Notes: generated by a model not told the origin, from the sequence alone. A stretch of 64,000 bases of DNA from Corythucha ciliata (GCA_038030265.1 CM075937.1:12648001-12712000); one strand, 5' to 3'; positions 11,060 to 24,705 are shown, counted from the stretch's first letter. Numbers and translations: made by a program.

Positions 11060-11460
11060 CTCAGGAACCTTGTGAAAAGGTCATCAACTGACAATGGAGG
11101 CAAGAAACCAAGAAACCAAGAAACTAACTCCAGAATTTGGCCTTTTCAGTTAGCCAAACCCACGAATTTATTTTCTTTAAATCCTTCTAAATTGGGTTTT
11201 GAGTGGTCCAAGCCACTGAAATTTGCCATTTGGGCGAGACAAGCTTCAAAAATGAGCTTTTTGAAAGAGTCAAGCCCGCGAAATTGTTTTTTATAACGAG
11301 CGGTACACGAGAACTATTGCATCCTTCTTTTTGTTTGTTGGAAAAGGCAAATCTCCATGTAAATTGGGCATTTTCAAAGAGCCAATTCCGTGAAGTTGGT
11401 TATTCGAAGAGCCACACGTACGTGAAAAAGAGTTTTCGGAGGCTACGATGATTTTCAGTC
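11060..11460. repeat. Class C degenerate array
   Basis: Several diverged units containing GAAATTG or GAATTTG words separated by AGCCAAGCCC-type words, each followed by a T-rich tract. The same theme appears at 23.6-23.9 kb and 49.1-49.45 kb. Short ORFs across it are not convincing. Confidence 0.45.
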
Positions 11461-11589
11461 CATGCGACCTGGAGAATATAGAACGTTGCAGGTGCTCATC
11501 CAATTGTGGGGCCGAATGTTCGATACATTTATACAGCAAAAACGATATTCTAAAGGCTCAAATTGAGAAAATTCGCAAATAGTGAAAAT

Positions 11590-12930
11590 ACGCCGATCCC
11601 CCCCATCAGTTTCTTTGAGTCCTTAAGCGTATAGAAATTGAGAAGGCGCACGTGTACTTGGGTCAAGTCCGCAGCTAAAATTAATAAACAAGGCTAATTC
11701 ATTGCTATGAAAGTGAAAAAAAAAATGGTCACTATTAACTCGAAAATCAACGCGAATTCGGGGCTAAAATTGAGAAAAATTGGACATTCACAGCTGAATC
11801 GCCAACTCGCGGATAAAAGAAAGGAAACTCGTCGCCAAATTTGCGGAAAACGCTAATTCACTGCTAAAATTGTGAAAAAACAGATATAATTAGACGAAAC
11901 GCTAATTCATGGGCAAAACTGAGAAAAATCGCTAATTAATTCGCGGTTGAAATTGAGAAAAATTGCTAATTCGTGGATTAATTAAGAGGAAGCGCTAATT
12001 TGCGAAGAAACATGAATTCACGGATAAAAATGAAAAAAAATACACTAATTCCGGGTAAAGTCAAGAAAAACGCTAATTCGTGAATGAAATTGTGAAATTC
12101 GCGAGTCGTGAGGACGTTGACTCGCGGCTGAAATTGAGAAAACTCAAATCCGTGGTTTTCTGAAGGCAATATTTGAGGCTAAAACTGATGAGAAAAAGCG
12201 CTAATTCATAGCTGAAAGTAAAACGCAGGGCAACTGGCGGTTCATATTACTTTACGCGGCTAAAATTGAATAAAAAGACGCGTTTTTCATAATTTTATCC
12301 GCTAAGTAGAGATTTTCTCAATTTCAGCAGTGAATTAGCGTTTTCCGCAAATTTAGCGACGAATTAGAGCGTTTTACCTGTAAATTAACGATTTTTATTA
12401 ATACAGCATGCGAATAATTGACCGTTTTTCTCAATTTTAGCTTGAGATTACCGTTTTTTGATGTTGTTTAAAATGTATCGTGGCTAAAATTGCGAAATGT
12501 GCTACTTTCGGTTGACATCAAGGAAAATCGTCAATTCACGGTTATAGAAAAATCTAAATTCGCGGCGAAAGTTAGAGAAAATCACTAACTTGCAGACAGA
12601 GTGTATCAAAAGCGCTAATTCGCGAATAAAATTGTGAAAAGTTCCGACAGAGAATACGGAAATTCGCTGCATCCGACGACAAAATTATGGTTAAAATTGA
12701 GAAATAGTGTAAATTCGCGGCTATAGGCGAAAACCCCCGCTAATTCAAGGCTAAGAAGGGGAAAAAAACGTTATTTTGTGGTTAAAATTGACAAAAATCA
12801 CTGATTGGTGGCCAAAATTGAGAAAATGGCCAATTAGCGGCTTAAATAGAACGTAAGTGCTAATTGGTGGATAGGCTATAGAAATAGCGCTGATTCGTCG
12901 CTAGAATAGAGAAAAAGGCAAAATGTAACT
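11590..12930. repeat. Class A array with an internal inverted segment
   Basis: Forward units (CTAATTCGCGG, TAAAATTGAGAAAA) run from about 11640 to 12280, inverted units from about 12290 to 12470, then forward units again to 12930. A punctuating element (GTGGTTTTCTGAAGGCAA) lies near 12150. Confidence 0.8.
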
Positions 12931-13130
12931 CTGCGTAAAAATTATATTTTTCTAGTTCATTTTTATATAGACTAAGGAAGGGGCCTCTGAGAGATTTCCA
13001 CCCCGGGCCCCGATCGGTGTAGAGGTCCGCCAGTGGCAGTGACCCGAAGATCTTGGCAGTGATGCCCCCGAATGGATGGACTATCTGAAGGTTCCAGGGA
13101 TGACAGTCATGGCTGGAGAAACTCCGCACC
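12931..13130 (+). repeat. Non-array tail shared with the block ending at 17 kb
   Basis: The sequence right after the array (GGCCTCTGAGAGATTTCCAC, GATCGGTGTAGAGG, CAGTGACCC) is clearly related to 17036-17160 (GACCTCTTGGAGATTTCCAC, GATAGGTGTAGG, AGTGACCC). Both copies directly follow a class A array, so array plus tail were copied as one unit. Confidence 0.65.
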
Positions 13131-15334
13131 ATGTTAATTCGTGCAGTTTTGCACCCGAAGGGCTCTTGGACGCGTGAGGGTCTGATTCCCTACCGTAGAT
13201 CTATAGAACCTCAGCCCTACACTGCGCGTGTGCAGTACCGAGACCGAGACCGGGCCCGGGGCCACGAGAACGACAATTTTTCGTGTGTCACGTACATAAA
13301 TTTTACATTTTATAATGTTTTATCAGTTTTTCAAAAGGAAGATTCACCTTATACTTTCACATGCCTGAATTTACTACTACGACTGCCTTGTTCGAACCTT
13401 AGAAACGATAGCGCAAAAAGTATACGTTTTGCCCATGTTTTTATTAGCTTTTTTTGAACTTCCTCGCCCGAGAAAAAGCTTTCATAATTCGGTTTGCCCG
13501 GTGAGTAATGACCAAATTGGAACCACTTGCCCCTCCCACACCTCATCTTTCCTATACTTTATCTCGAGCTTGTAATTTATGTAAATCGAGGGAGAAAGGA
13601 GGAGTAAAAAAAAAACGCGCAGCCCTATAAAGAAATTAGAATGGTTTGACTTTCACTTGATGTGGCACAATATCAAACTGAAAGCAAACATTTACATAAA
13701 CGTTTCAGCCATTTTTCAACCTTTTATAACCTCAGCCCGATTGAACAAAAAATAAATCTTATCCGAATACCATCGCATTGCGGGAAACATTTCCCTCGAA
13801 GCGTCTCCACTAAGTGGGAAAACTTCAACAGATTTCGCCTATCTTTTAGCAAGCAGTCTGTAGAAAGATTCCAGGTTTTACGGATTTCCTATAGTTCTTT
13901 GGGCGTGGGTGTTGGTATCTTTTTATGGCCCAACAGTATCGGTCCTAGGCGTGAATTCCATCAAAACTCGCATTTTTATATACCTTTATAGGAAAAATAG
14001 AACGTTCTCTTGGTCTCTTTGTGTGTAGTCTAGTAGGAGGAGGACAGTAAGAATTTCTTTCACTTTCTTTTTAACTGATCGCCTTTTTTTCTTGTTATAA
14101 GTTACAGCCGGCAAGCGAGTTATGTCCCCAATAACGTAAACTCACGCATCTCCAACCAAGAAACCATCGCGTCTCTCATTAGTATACCCATGGTGGTGGT
14201 GGTGAGGACAGTAAACTGTCTGGACCATGGCACCGGGTATCGATATGCGGTTCGAACTCCGTCCACCATTTAAACTCTTCATCTATTGGGGGCACTTCTC
14301 CCCCCTCAACCAACCAGCTTCTCCAGTTATCGTAGAAACTTTTCCAACTTGGAGATTCTGCAACAATAATAATGGACGGCAATGCTTTGCCTTGCTAGAG
14401 ACAACCCCCCCCCCTCGTCCCGCGAATCATCCTAGGAGATCCGCCTTTTCTTTGGGCTTTCTTCCTCATTTCAAACCCTCTTTACAAAACCAAATTATGG
14501 GATCAACTTTTGAATAGACGAGTTAGCCATTTTCCCCGCTAAATCATTTTTTTTTTTGTAAACGCTAATGCGAGCACAGCTCACGAATAAAGAGGGTTCA
14601 CATTTTCAGCGAAGAGTCCTCGGTTACGGCCCCTTAATTTTTATGAAAAGAGCCTTGACGCGTTTGTGAAGTTGTTGGGGAGGGTGGGGAAGGAGGAAAG
14701 GCTCGATGCCGTTCACACTATTTTTTACTGCGCGAAGCTTGGTTGGTAAGATGAAGAACCTTAAAAAAAACTCTTTGTACTCGACAGAAAGGGCATGTGA
14801 GTCTAGTTTTTCAAACACTGAGTGCTCAAATTTCAGTAAAAGGTTACGAAGATAAAATGGAGGTAGACAAATTGGAGAGAGAAAAAGGGACAATCACGTA
14901 ATAACGGTCCGGCCATTAAGTAGAAAAAGTCAAGGAGCCTCAACTGCGTTTTTCTATAAAAACTTCTCTTGTAGCAATCAGGTTCAGTTCTTGTTTATTT
15001 CAAGTGAAATAAACAAAAAAATTCAAATATTTCGCACAGTTTATGTTTAAAACACCCCTGAAAAGCGTAAATATTTGAATCTTCAATTTTAACAAGAAAA
15101 TAAGACCATCCGCATTTTTCTTAGGTATTTTGTGAAAAAAAAAGTGTTTATCGATGGAAGTCATTAATTTCAATGGGCGCAACGAGAGCACTTTTACGAC
15201 TCCCATGGCTACAGAACAAAAACTCGTGTATTTAGGATTCCTGTGGGTGTTGGCTATAAATCGAGCTAGAATAACCCTCAAGAAGGATGTTTAACGTGGT
15301 GAGGAGGGGGTGATTATGATGGGCGAGTACTGCT
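13131..15334. other. Unassigned
   Basis: No supported gene, transposon or array. Contains CCGAGACCGAGACCGGGCCC near 13240, poly-A near 13607, a C run near 14406 and a T run near 14550. Open frames are short and not protein-like. Confidence 0.4.
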
Positions 15335-15545
15335 TTTTCTCAAATGGATCCGCCGATTTAGCATTTTTTCTCAATTTTAGCCGCGAAGTAACGCTTTTTC
15401 TCAGTTCACTCTGTGAATTAGCTATTTTTCTCAATTTTGGCCTGGAAGTTGTATCGAGAAACCTCGAATTAGTGCTTTTTACAATTTTGGCCACGAATAT
15501 TAACACTTTTCCCGAACTTTTAGCACGTGTACAGCACATTAGTGT
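15335..15545 (-). repeat. Class A array, reverse orientation, short block
   Basis: Inverted words TTTTTCTCAATTTTAGCC and GCGAAGTAACGC repeat about six times. The same word reappears in forward orientation from about 15660, so the two blocks face each other. Confidence 0.75.
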
Positions 15546-15659
15546 GCTTCCTTGAGGTACTCCAGCCGTGGTGCAGCGATTCAGAAACGTATATAGAAGT
15601 TGCACCTGACCGTATAGGTTCGTTGAGAACTGGTACGACTGCGCGCCTGAAGAAGAGCG

Positions 15660-17035
15660 CTCGTTTTCAGCTCAAATAGAAGAATAGTGCTAGCTGATTC
15701 GCTGTTAAAAATGGCTAGTCTGAACCTAAGATTGAGAAAAACCCGAATTCGTAGCTAAAATTGAGGAAAATGGCTAATGGAAGGGAAAGAAACGCTACTG
15801 CGCAGATAAAATTGAAAAAAAGCGCTAACCAGCGGCTAAAATTGAGGAAAATCACTAAATCTTGGCTAAAACAAAAAAAAGCTAAACCACAGCAAAAATT
15901 GAAGAAGAAAATGCCAATGCGGGACTATGAAATGAAAAAAAACGCAGCTAATATTGGAAAAAATTAGTAACTAGGAAGCGCGGTATAAATAAAAACCGCT
16001 AATTTTCAGCTCGAATTGAGAAAAACTGCTAATTCCCTGCTAAAAATTTAAAAAATGGCTAATTTGCAGCTGAAATTGAAAAAAAGCGCTAATTCGCGGA
16101 TAAGACTGAGGAAAATTACTAATTCGAGGATAAAGTGTGGTTTTTCCAATTAACGCGACTTCTGAAAGCAACTTTGTGGCCTAAAATTGAGAAAAACGTC
16201 AATTCGTGGCTGAAAGAAAAAAAGGAAATGCAGCCAGAACTGAGAAGAAGCGCTAATCTATAGTCAAAAGTAAAACAAAATTGTTAAAATGCGATACTAA
16301 AATGCAAAAAAAAACAGTGCTAATTTATCGTAAGTATTGATAAAATTAAGAGGAAAATCAAAGACTGGCTAAAATTAGGAAAAGGACTAATTTTCAGCCC
16401 TACATTGAGAAAAAGTGCTAATTCGCTGCTAAAATGAAAGAAAGTGCCAATTTGCAAGAAATTGCTAATAAATACGCTTCTAAAATTAAGATAATTCCCG
16501 GCTAAAATTGAGGAAAATCACTAAATCGCGGTTAAAAACGAGAAAAATTTCAATTTATGGTGAACGAAAAATGCTGATAGGCGCCAAAATTGTAGTCATA
16601 ACCTCTATTTTGAGGCTAATATTCAGGAAAACACTTAGGAAAAAAACGATAATTTTCAGCTCGAACTGAAAAAAGTGCTGATTCCCTGCTAAAATTGATG
16701 AAATAGCCCTGCTAATTTGCAGCTAAAATTGAGGAAAACACCAACTCGTGGAACATTCAGAAAAATCGCTAATTCACAGGATAAAAAAGCTAATGTGTTG
16801 CTAAAGTTGACAAAAAGAGCAAATTCATGGCTATTGTGTGGTGGGGAGGGGGCGAAACCGCTAATGCGCAGTTGAAATTGGGAAAAACTTTACGTGTAAC
16901 AAAATGGAGAAAAGCGCAAAGCGGCTAACATTGAGTAAATCGTGGCTTAAACTAGACATAAGCGCTAATTGGCGGATAAGGTGTAAAAACAGAGCATAAT
17001 TCGTGGCTAAAATAAGGAAAAGACCGTAGTTTAAC
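15660..17035 (+). repeat. Class A array, forward orientation
   Basis: Some 40 diverged units of GCTAATTCGC, GGCTAAAATTG and AGAAAAA, about 28 bp apart. The punctuating element is at about 16155-16190 (CTTCTGAAAGCAACTTTGTG). It is one of the best-preserved class A blocks. Confidence 0.85.
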
Positions 17036-17160
17036 GGTACGTAAAAAGTATATTTCTTGTTCGTTGTTCATTGTATAGAGACTTAGGGACCTCTTGGAGA
17101 TTTCCACGCAGGACCCTGATAGGTGTAGGTAGTGACCCTGTATCTTGTTGCAGTGCACTT
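17036..17160 (+). repeat. Array tail, second copy
   Basis: Homologous to 12931-13060 (see there). It follows the array in the same orientation, and the homology fades by about 17150. Confidence 0.65.
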
Positions 17161-20100
17161 ATCAGTTCTTAAATGTTCTGCGCATGCGTGGATAGGATTT
17201 TATAAAGCTCAAATACCATCGCCGCATGCGCCGGGACGCTTAACAGCTGTAATGAACTATTCTGCGAACAGGCCACTGTAGTTATATACCTATTTATGGA
17301 TTTTCGATAACGTGGGTGTTATAATTTTCCCAGGTTTTCAGTTACGAACCCAGGTACTGCACCTTCAGAAGTTTCAGGTGGGTAGTGCTACCCAGCATAC
17401 CCCACCTCCTCTTCCGCCGGCCCTGTAAGGACCTACAAAAAACTGCGGGGATCAGCATATTTTCTATATTTTAGCCACGAATTTGCCACCAGATAAGTCA
17501 GGAAATTGATCATCAATGAGGCGGAAATTCTGGAGTAGGCATGCTGTAGAAAATAATAGAATTCGACGATTTTTCTTCTTTTTTTTTTTATTTCTCTAGC
17601 GTGCCGCTAAAACCGAGATGGGATTTACACTGTTTCTACAAAACTCGTTACTATAGTTGGGGCAACAAATTGGCTCCTGCCACCGATCGCATGTTTTCCA
17701 TTTTAATTATGGAAATCAGTTTAACCGTGCCACTTCCTTTTACACGACAACATCGTCGCTCGCTTGATAAAATTCCACGGAAAATTCCTTGCGGTACGAG
17801 CGTGAACATTCTCTCTCGAGAGAGGTGTTACAATAATGTTAACCATAAAGCAAACATTACGTTCCACTCTCTCTATCTTTCTCCCTCTACGTTTACATTG
17901 TGAGAAACACTCCAGATGCTATACAGCGAATGAGCCCTTTTCGTGCTAAAAATGAAAAATAACGCTCGACATATTTATATTTACCACTGTCGCATTACAG
18001 TTTTCTAGAACAGAATTTCCAGTCACCACCTCTGGATCCTTAATTAAACACGATTTATCAGTGAGCCGGGGGGGGGGGGGCAGCAGTGAGCGAAGTTGTG
18101 TGAATGGTAAGTTTCTAAAAAAAGGGCTATTGTTTGCATAAGACTTCCAAGCCTTCCCTATCAACCCTTCCACCTACCAAAAAATCAGCCTCCCTTTCTT
18201 TTTCGTTTATCTTTTGCTTCCAAGCATTTGGAGCCGTGGGGAAGGGACGTATAACAAAGGTGTGTGGCTGCATTGAGTATCACGTAGTCCTCCTGAATAA
18301 ATTTACAAAAAAAAAAAGGTAAAGACACGAATAACTCGTTCACGGTGTTGCAGGGGACCTGGCAGAGTACATTTTTGTTTTTGTATTTTAATTCCGCGAC
18401 AGTCTCAAACCTCTCGTTCAATTTAAGTAAGAAACCTGCTCACCAGCCTATAAAAGAGATAGAGAATGAACGCGAGGCCACAAAATTTACTCATCCCCCC
18501 CCCCTCTACACAACCAAACAATGCCGTACTAATTAGGAAGCTTCGCGTTAACGAGAAAATTCCCTTCCAACCAACTCCCCCACCCCATCGTCGACACTAA
18601 CCACCCGTACACAACTTGTCGTATGATTACATTGGTGTTAAACGGCGCGAGCAAATCTTTGTACCGCTCCACAGCTTGTTTCCGAGAAATCCTTCTCCTT
18701 TTAGGCCGCAAGTTCCGCGACGAGAAAAGAGAACTTCATACACACCATCCAACCTCTCCCCCCCCACCTCTTCACGCTGTCAGGCCTTGCGGAAACGTAT
18801 AGTCAACGGTATCTTTATCTTGTAGAAACTTTGGGCTGTGTTCGCTTGTACGCACACTATGACTTGGAAGATCGTTAAGTAGTTTTCGTTCCTGATGCCA
18901 TGGAAAATGAGGGGGGGGGGGAGAGGCGCTTCTGTCACAAGTAACATTCTCATTAGTCATTTGTTATCTTGGGATAAGTCAGGGAAAATGGGGGAAGGTA
19001 ATGAAGGTAACATAGTTACGTTACTTGTATCTTTTTGAATCATTATCCCGAAAAAGGCTCTCGAAGAAACCCCCTCCCACCACCAACCATGGAATCCTTA
19101 ATTTACTTAACAGACGACTCCTCTTAACAGAAACACCCTCCCACCCCTTGACGATTCACAAAATATCAATTTCAAGGAGTTTGCGCGTTAGGAACACAAT
19201 ACCCCCCCCCCCTTTCCGAAAAGGTATTACCGTAAATACGGTCGAGCGAGGAAAGATAGTGCTAAGTTTTAACCGTCTTTTCCAAGGTTTCCACTCATCA
19301 CACTCCCGAAAACGAGGGTGTACATAAACCACAACCAAAGTAACAGCATTCGCTGAAAATTTACTCGAAACCCTTTACTTCCAAACTCTAAACATAAGGA
19401 GACTATTCTGAAGCTTGAAAATAAAGAGTAAGTTTCGTGATACTGGGCGTTGGTGGGGGTCTTTTTTTTTTACGTTTCTTCATATTTTAAGGGGTCTTAA
19501 AAGCAACGAAAAAGGGAGGTAGGGTAATAAAATTATTTCAGAAAAGAGAAAATCCTTGGGGTTGAATTATCCTTTTGGAGTTATTACTTTGGAGATGTTT
19601 ATGGCGATGCGACGCTATAGAGAAAGAGGCGAAGTTTACCGTACGGTAGAAGTGCGCTGAAGGGTGAGAGAAAGGATTTAATAATAGGAAAAAAAAAGAA
19701 AAAAAAAGTTCAAACTGGCTTTTTCAATGCTGTCAGTATCAGCGATGGCAGGGGGGGGGGGCTCTTCCAAGGGGTGGCTCTTTCCCAGAAGCCGATGAAC
19801 CGACCAATTTCAGAGAAAAAAAATGGCAAGATGGAATTGATCCCCATCTTCCCGGTTATACCAATCATTCTATTCAAAGTAACACAAGAGGTTGTTATTG
19901 TAATAAACCTGCAAATTGAGTTTACCGAGGTAAACTAATCTTGAGCTTGAAGTTCGATCGTTTATCTTCAATATTCATGAGTGATTAAGGGAGTTCAGTT
20001 ACCAATAATTAGGCCCTTTTCAAGCCTCTATATTTACCTCTACAAATGTTTGACAGGGAAGGCAGTACAACGCCAGAGCCAAGTAATCGTGATTAATTGG

Positions 20101-22147
20101 CCACGAGCGTTCCGCAGTCAACCAATTATTACTTTCGGGTTAAATGTGGCTGTTCTTGGAACGCTTTTTTTTTCTCCTTTTGTATAGGCTCGAACGAAAT
20201 GTTCAAACGAGCGATTGACGCGAGTTATCGCCACTCGTACAGTGAAAAGAGCATTTTGTATTGTTCTCCATTTGTGAAGAACCCTCAAGCTCCTCTCCTT
20301 TTTCCCTTTAAACTGTGAAGGACTCAAGGGAAGACTTGTCTGTTCGACCTATCAGAAGTCTTTTACTCGTCGACGAGTCACAACTATGAGCCCCTTACTT
20401 GTTTTCCTTCAGTCCATACAAAATCACCGAAAATACACCCCCCCCCCACCCAATAGCACCCACCCATGAAAGGTCGCATTTCCGTGAACAATCTTTTAAA
20501 GATTTTCTGAATTCATCATTCTTTCACTTCACTGCCTTTTCTGTTATTTTTATGTTCCCATTCTCCCTTTCACTCATTTTCTTCAACAACTAACAATAAG
20601 AGCTATTCAGCCATAAAATATTTCTTTTCCGAACCCATGAAATCTGTTTTTTTTTGTAGCCGTTCTAATCCCCTACCACCACCACTTGCTTGAATTCTGG
20701 CGTTCAGGTTAATTTCGTATTCTCTCCATCTAGCTAGCACCACTCGTAATTATTCATTTTTTAATTACCTAACCCCTTCGCCATTCACTCACTTCCCAGA
20801 GTATTACGCTCGTTATACAACCTTTAACCGTGATGTGACAGTGTGTAAACGTCTGTGGTGGGGGAGTGAGGGGGGGGCGTGTTATTTACTTTTCCAAAAA
20901 AGCTCTAAATTTTCATTCGTGTGTTTCACAACACACTCACACAAAAAAAGGTACGGGTCACCGTAATTACCATTTTGACAACTCACACAAAACCGTATAA
21001 ATTGAATAAAATGAAAAGGGATGAAGTTGACCTTTGAAGGGGGGGGGATGGTGGGCCGTTTCCCAAAAGGGAATGAAATCTATGGGGTAGCCGCTCAACA
21101 AAGCTGAGGGGCAGCGTATAAAATATATGTATGTACCTGTTGGAAGGCGAGTTTTCTTTTCTTACGGTCTCATGGGAGCCTTGGTGGCCGAGCACTGGAT
21201 CAGGTGCGGTGGGGTGGGGAAGACTTTTCTGGAATTCCCCGGGGAGGAATAACCACTCTTCTACTTCCGAAGTCTTCACAGGGGGGGAAAAAAAAAGTTC
21301 GATAGGATTGGTTGATAGTGGAGATTTGAGTGGCTTTGAAAAGTCACGAACAATGTTTAAACGTGAATCTTGATGTTTGTAAAAGAGGAAAAATAGGCGC
21401 ACATGGAATTTTATTCCAAACGTGGGGAATCATTTGATTCTCACGACAATGAGGAGATGCACTATAAAACTGCTTCTGGAAAAGAAATGAGAAGAGAACA
21501 AAATAGTAAAGGTCTAGACTTTTTTCTCCCGCCCTCCTGACAGCATTGAAAACTCAGTGCTCAAAAGATACAGTTCATCTACAGAAACTGAATTTAAACA
21601 GAAATGGTCGTTATCCTTCAAATAGCTAACATCTCTATAGAAAAACTGTCGATGTAGAAATAGTTACAGGGGTTACTGGACGCTTCCATCGTAGGAACGA
21701 ATTGTTCTTCGTCATGAACTCACAGGCCTGTAAATTGTCAATGATACAGTCCTCAATATGCACGTAGCGAACTCTTGATCTTAGGAAACGATAGTTTATC
21801 TTGAGAAGGCCGCACGATGTCAGGGACCGAAGTTCAGTGTTTGGTATACAAGGGTAAAGTATGGCCAGGCGCGCCAGCGAGAAAAAATCGGGAAATTGGG
21901 TTTTTTACTGAGCAAGACACGCAAAAATGACCTTTGCGACTAGGGGAGAAAAAAATTGCCAAGTTTATTTTGAAGGCCCAGCCCTATAAGTGAGTGGGAG
22001 TCGTACGGCTTCAGCGTTTAGTGTTTACAGCAAAAAACGCGTCATTCAACACAATAACTATAGCACTCCCTCTACAAACACAAAAGCACTAAAACCGCTC
22101 TAAACGCAAAAATCGGGTGGGTCCCGCCTCACGTATAGGACACAGGG
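17161..22147. other. Long unassigned stretch
   Basis: About 5 kb without a supported gene. Homopolymer C or G runs occur near 18070, 18495, 18912, 19202, 19750, 20437 and 21040. ORFs up to 139 codons (20983-21402, - strand) run through these and show no family motif. No terminal repeats were found, although a diverged old transposon could be missed. Confidence 0.35.
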
Positions 22148-22150
22148 TAA

Positions 22151-22276
22151 GGCCCGCCGCCAATTGAGCCCACGCGTGGGTCACCCATGCTCAAAAAAAC
22201 AGTTGAATGACTACCCATTTTCAACTGTTTTTTTGAGCTTGGGTGACCCACGCGTGGGCTCAATTTGCGGCGGGCC
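22151..22276. mobile_element. Harbinger-like hairpin MITE
   Basis: 126 bp folding almost end to end. The left arm starts GGCCCGCCGCCAATTGAGCC and the right arm is its reverse complement with very few mismatches, through CCCACGCGTGGGTCACCC and a seven-A/seven-T tract. It is flanked by TAA on both sides (22148-22150 and 22277-22279). A terminus starting GGCCCG with a 3-bp TAA duplication fits the PIF/Harbinger superfamily. Confidence 0.8.
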
Positions 22277-22374
22277 TAAGTGTCCAGGCGCGAGAGAGAG
22301 TTTTTTTTTTTTTCAAATTATATATTGCCAAATAAATTATAGGTGAATTTTTAGTGATCGAAATCCGAGAAATG

Positions 22375-22589
22375 AAAAGCTATGTCTCCACACTTGTGCC
22401 TTTTTGCGTGCGTCATAGCGCGCGGCGTGTTGAATATGAGAAATGCGCTATTGCATGCCTCAAAAAGCTGGAAGGATATCAGAAATTGCGTGCATGCGTA
22501 TAGTTTAAACGCATGCGTGTTGAAAGTTGAAAAGGCATGATGAATTTAAAGAGGAAGATTTATAGCGCACAAGTGGAGACATAGCTTTT
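22375..22589. mobile_element. Second MITE-like inverted-repeat element
   Basis: Ends read AAAAGCTATGTCTCCAC at the left and GTGGAGACATAGCTTTT at the right; with two extra bases in the left arm the match extends to about 24 bp. The interior contains GCATGCG and GCGCGC words. No clear target duplication, so the superfamily is open. Confidence 0.7.
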
Positions 22590-22884
22590 TAGTATGAGCC
22601 AGATTCGCGAAAATGTGTTCTTATTGTGTTAAGCCCGGCAAAATGGTTTACAGTTTACAGCAAGCAGTGCCGCCTTTAGGAGGGGGGGGCATGGAAAGAA
22701 AGATACTCAGCTTTTATCGGTAAGCGACCAACGTTGATCGAACATTGGACAAAATGTTTTGTTTCTATGAGCCCAAATGTTTTAGGGTTTTTTGTTTTTG
22801 ACTCGGAGTCAGTAGCGCAACGATGAAGGGTCGTGGGTGGATAAAAGTAACGTAGGGGGAGGGGATGCTATTAGTAATAGCTAA

Positions 22885-23470
22885 TACCTAATACCTAGCT
22901 AATTTCTCAGTTAAAATGGAGAAAAAGTGATAATTGATGGCTGAAATTGAGAATATGGACCCCTCCGTAGCTAAAATTGAGGAAAAAGCGCAGAATCAAT
23001 ACTAATATTCGTGATTAAATTGCGAAAAACATTCATTCGCGGATAACACAAAGGAATAGCACTCAATAATAGCTAAAAATAAAAAATAAAAACAGAAATT
23101 CATCACTGTTTTTGGGGGCTAAAAAAATGCAAAGCTAATTCGCGGCTCAAATTAAGAAAAAGAGCTCATTCACTGCCTAAGTTAAGAAAATTCACGGTTT
23201 CCAACGGTAACCTGCTCGTTGCTGTGAGAAAGCGCTGATTCATGGCTTATGCGAAAGAAATTGGTAGTTGTTAGCTAACATCGACAAAGACTCATATCGT
23301 CGACTAAAATATGTGAAAAGTGCAAATTGTGAGAAGTCCTCATTGACAGCTAAAATTGAGAAATCGCCAATTCGCGGATACAATTTGGAAAATCGCTAAT
23401 TCACGAATAAATTTGGAGGGAAACGCTAATCCCTGGGTAAAAGTAGAAAAATCGCTAGGTGATGGCAGGG
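22885..23470 (+). repeat. Class A array, forward orientation
   Basis: Diverged units (GCTAATTCGCGGC, CAAATTAAGAAAAA and variants). A form of the punctuating element (ACGGTTTCCAACGGTAACC) is near 23192. Confidence 0.7.
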
Positions 23471-23589
23471 GCGCGATCCTTGGATAGATGGGCTGCGAAA
23501 TCCGCGAAATTTTGGAGTTATTTAACGAGTGAAATACACGTATTCATATCTATTTATTTTTATAGTGTATTTAATTTTTGTATTGTAAT

Positions 23590-23925
23590 ATTTTTCTATT
23601 TTATTTGTTAGTGAGCCAGACATGCGAAAATGTTAGTTTGGTGAGGTTTTTCAGAAACAAACAGCCGCGAAATTGGTTTTTGCAGCAACGTAACAGCGAA
23701 ATTGGTTTTTCAGTGAGCATGCAATTGTTTTCAGAGGGGGAGGGGTTAGTTCGCACAATTCGCGAAATTGGTCTCTTCAAATCACGCTACCCCACAAAAT
23801 TGGCTATCAGCTACAAAAATTGGCAAATTTGCTTTTTTTTTTTTTTTTTTTCAGTGGCCTGCTTCGTCAGACCCAGTGAGAAAAATCAACGAATTTTGAT
23901 TTTAGTGGCAAAATCCGAGAAATCG
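23590..23925 (+). repeat. Class C degenerate array
   Basis: Repeats of GCGAAATTGGTTTTT and GTGAGCCAGAC or CAGTGAGC words. It includes a 20-base T run near 23833. The ORF at 23578-23934 is simply this repeat read in one frame. Confidence 0.55.
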
Positions 23926-24697
23926 CTTTCTTAATGCGCCAGACCCACAATATAGTATTTAAAAAAGAATTTGAGAGAATAATTGTTTGCAACATTTTTT
24001 GAATCAGGGAACCCCACGAAATCGGTGGTGACCCTGTATGATTTGTACTTTTCGATGGTATTATATCTAGGGGTGGGCAGCTGCCCCAACTGATTAACTG
24101 CCCTCCTCTGCCCCATCTGGTTACGCCGATAGTTCACGTCTAAAAATGAAAAAAAAGGCGTGGCCAGGCAACGGGCCAAATTGTCTATTGATATTTCTCA
24201 AAAATTAGAAATTTGACTTTAAATATTTACCTATTAACCCGCGTTTTTTACCCAAAGACTATAAACAAGAAGATCTGATCACGCATTTAGATGGACGAGG
24301 GGGAAAGGTAAAAATGACGTCATTGTGGGCAAAAATAACGAACAAAACCATGAAGGTAAAAACAAGTGGAGGGAGCGAAAGGCTTTTTAAAAGTAGAATC
24401 GTGTGAAGTCAATGTCCGCCATTAAATACCTACTCGATTCGACTCGAAATTAAACACCTACTGTTATCGTTCACAATGGTGACGGGAGGGGGATTTTTCA
24501 CTGATCAAGCATCAAATTGTCTATGATTTTGTTCGATGAGGTCTGATAAGAGATGGTGAGTATTAATGGCGACCGGTTCACGAAAAGCGCGTTTCCCTCC
24601 CTCCACACTTGTTCCTACCTCCATGTTTGAAACCATGGGAAATCCACGAGGTAAAGAAAATGATATCTCCCCCCTCCCCTCCACTAAAGAGGGCACT
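23926..24697. other. Unassigned
   Basis: No gene, array or terminal repeat recognised before the second hAT-type copy. Confidence 0.4.
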
Positions 24698-24705
24698 ACG
24701 AAGTG

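Noticed and set aside
20983..21402. 139-codon ORF on the - strand as a gene
   Set aside because: Composition-driven, crosses homopolymers, no motif, and partly mirrored by a + strand frame.
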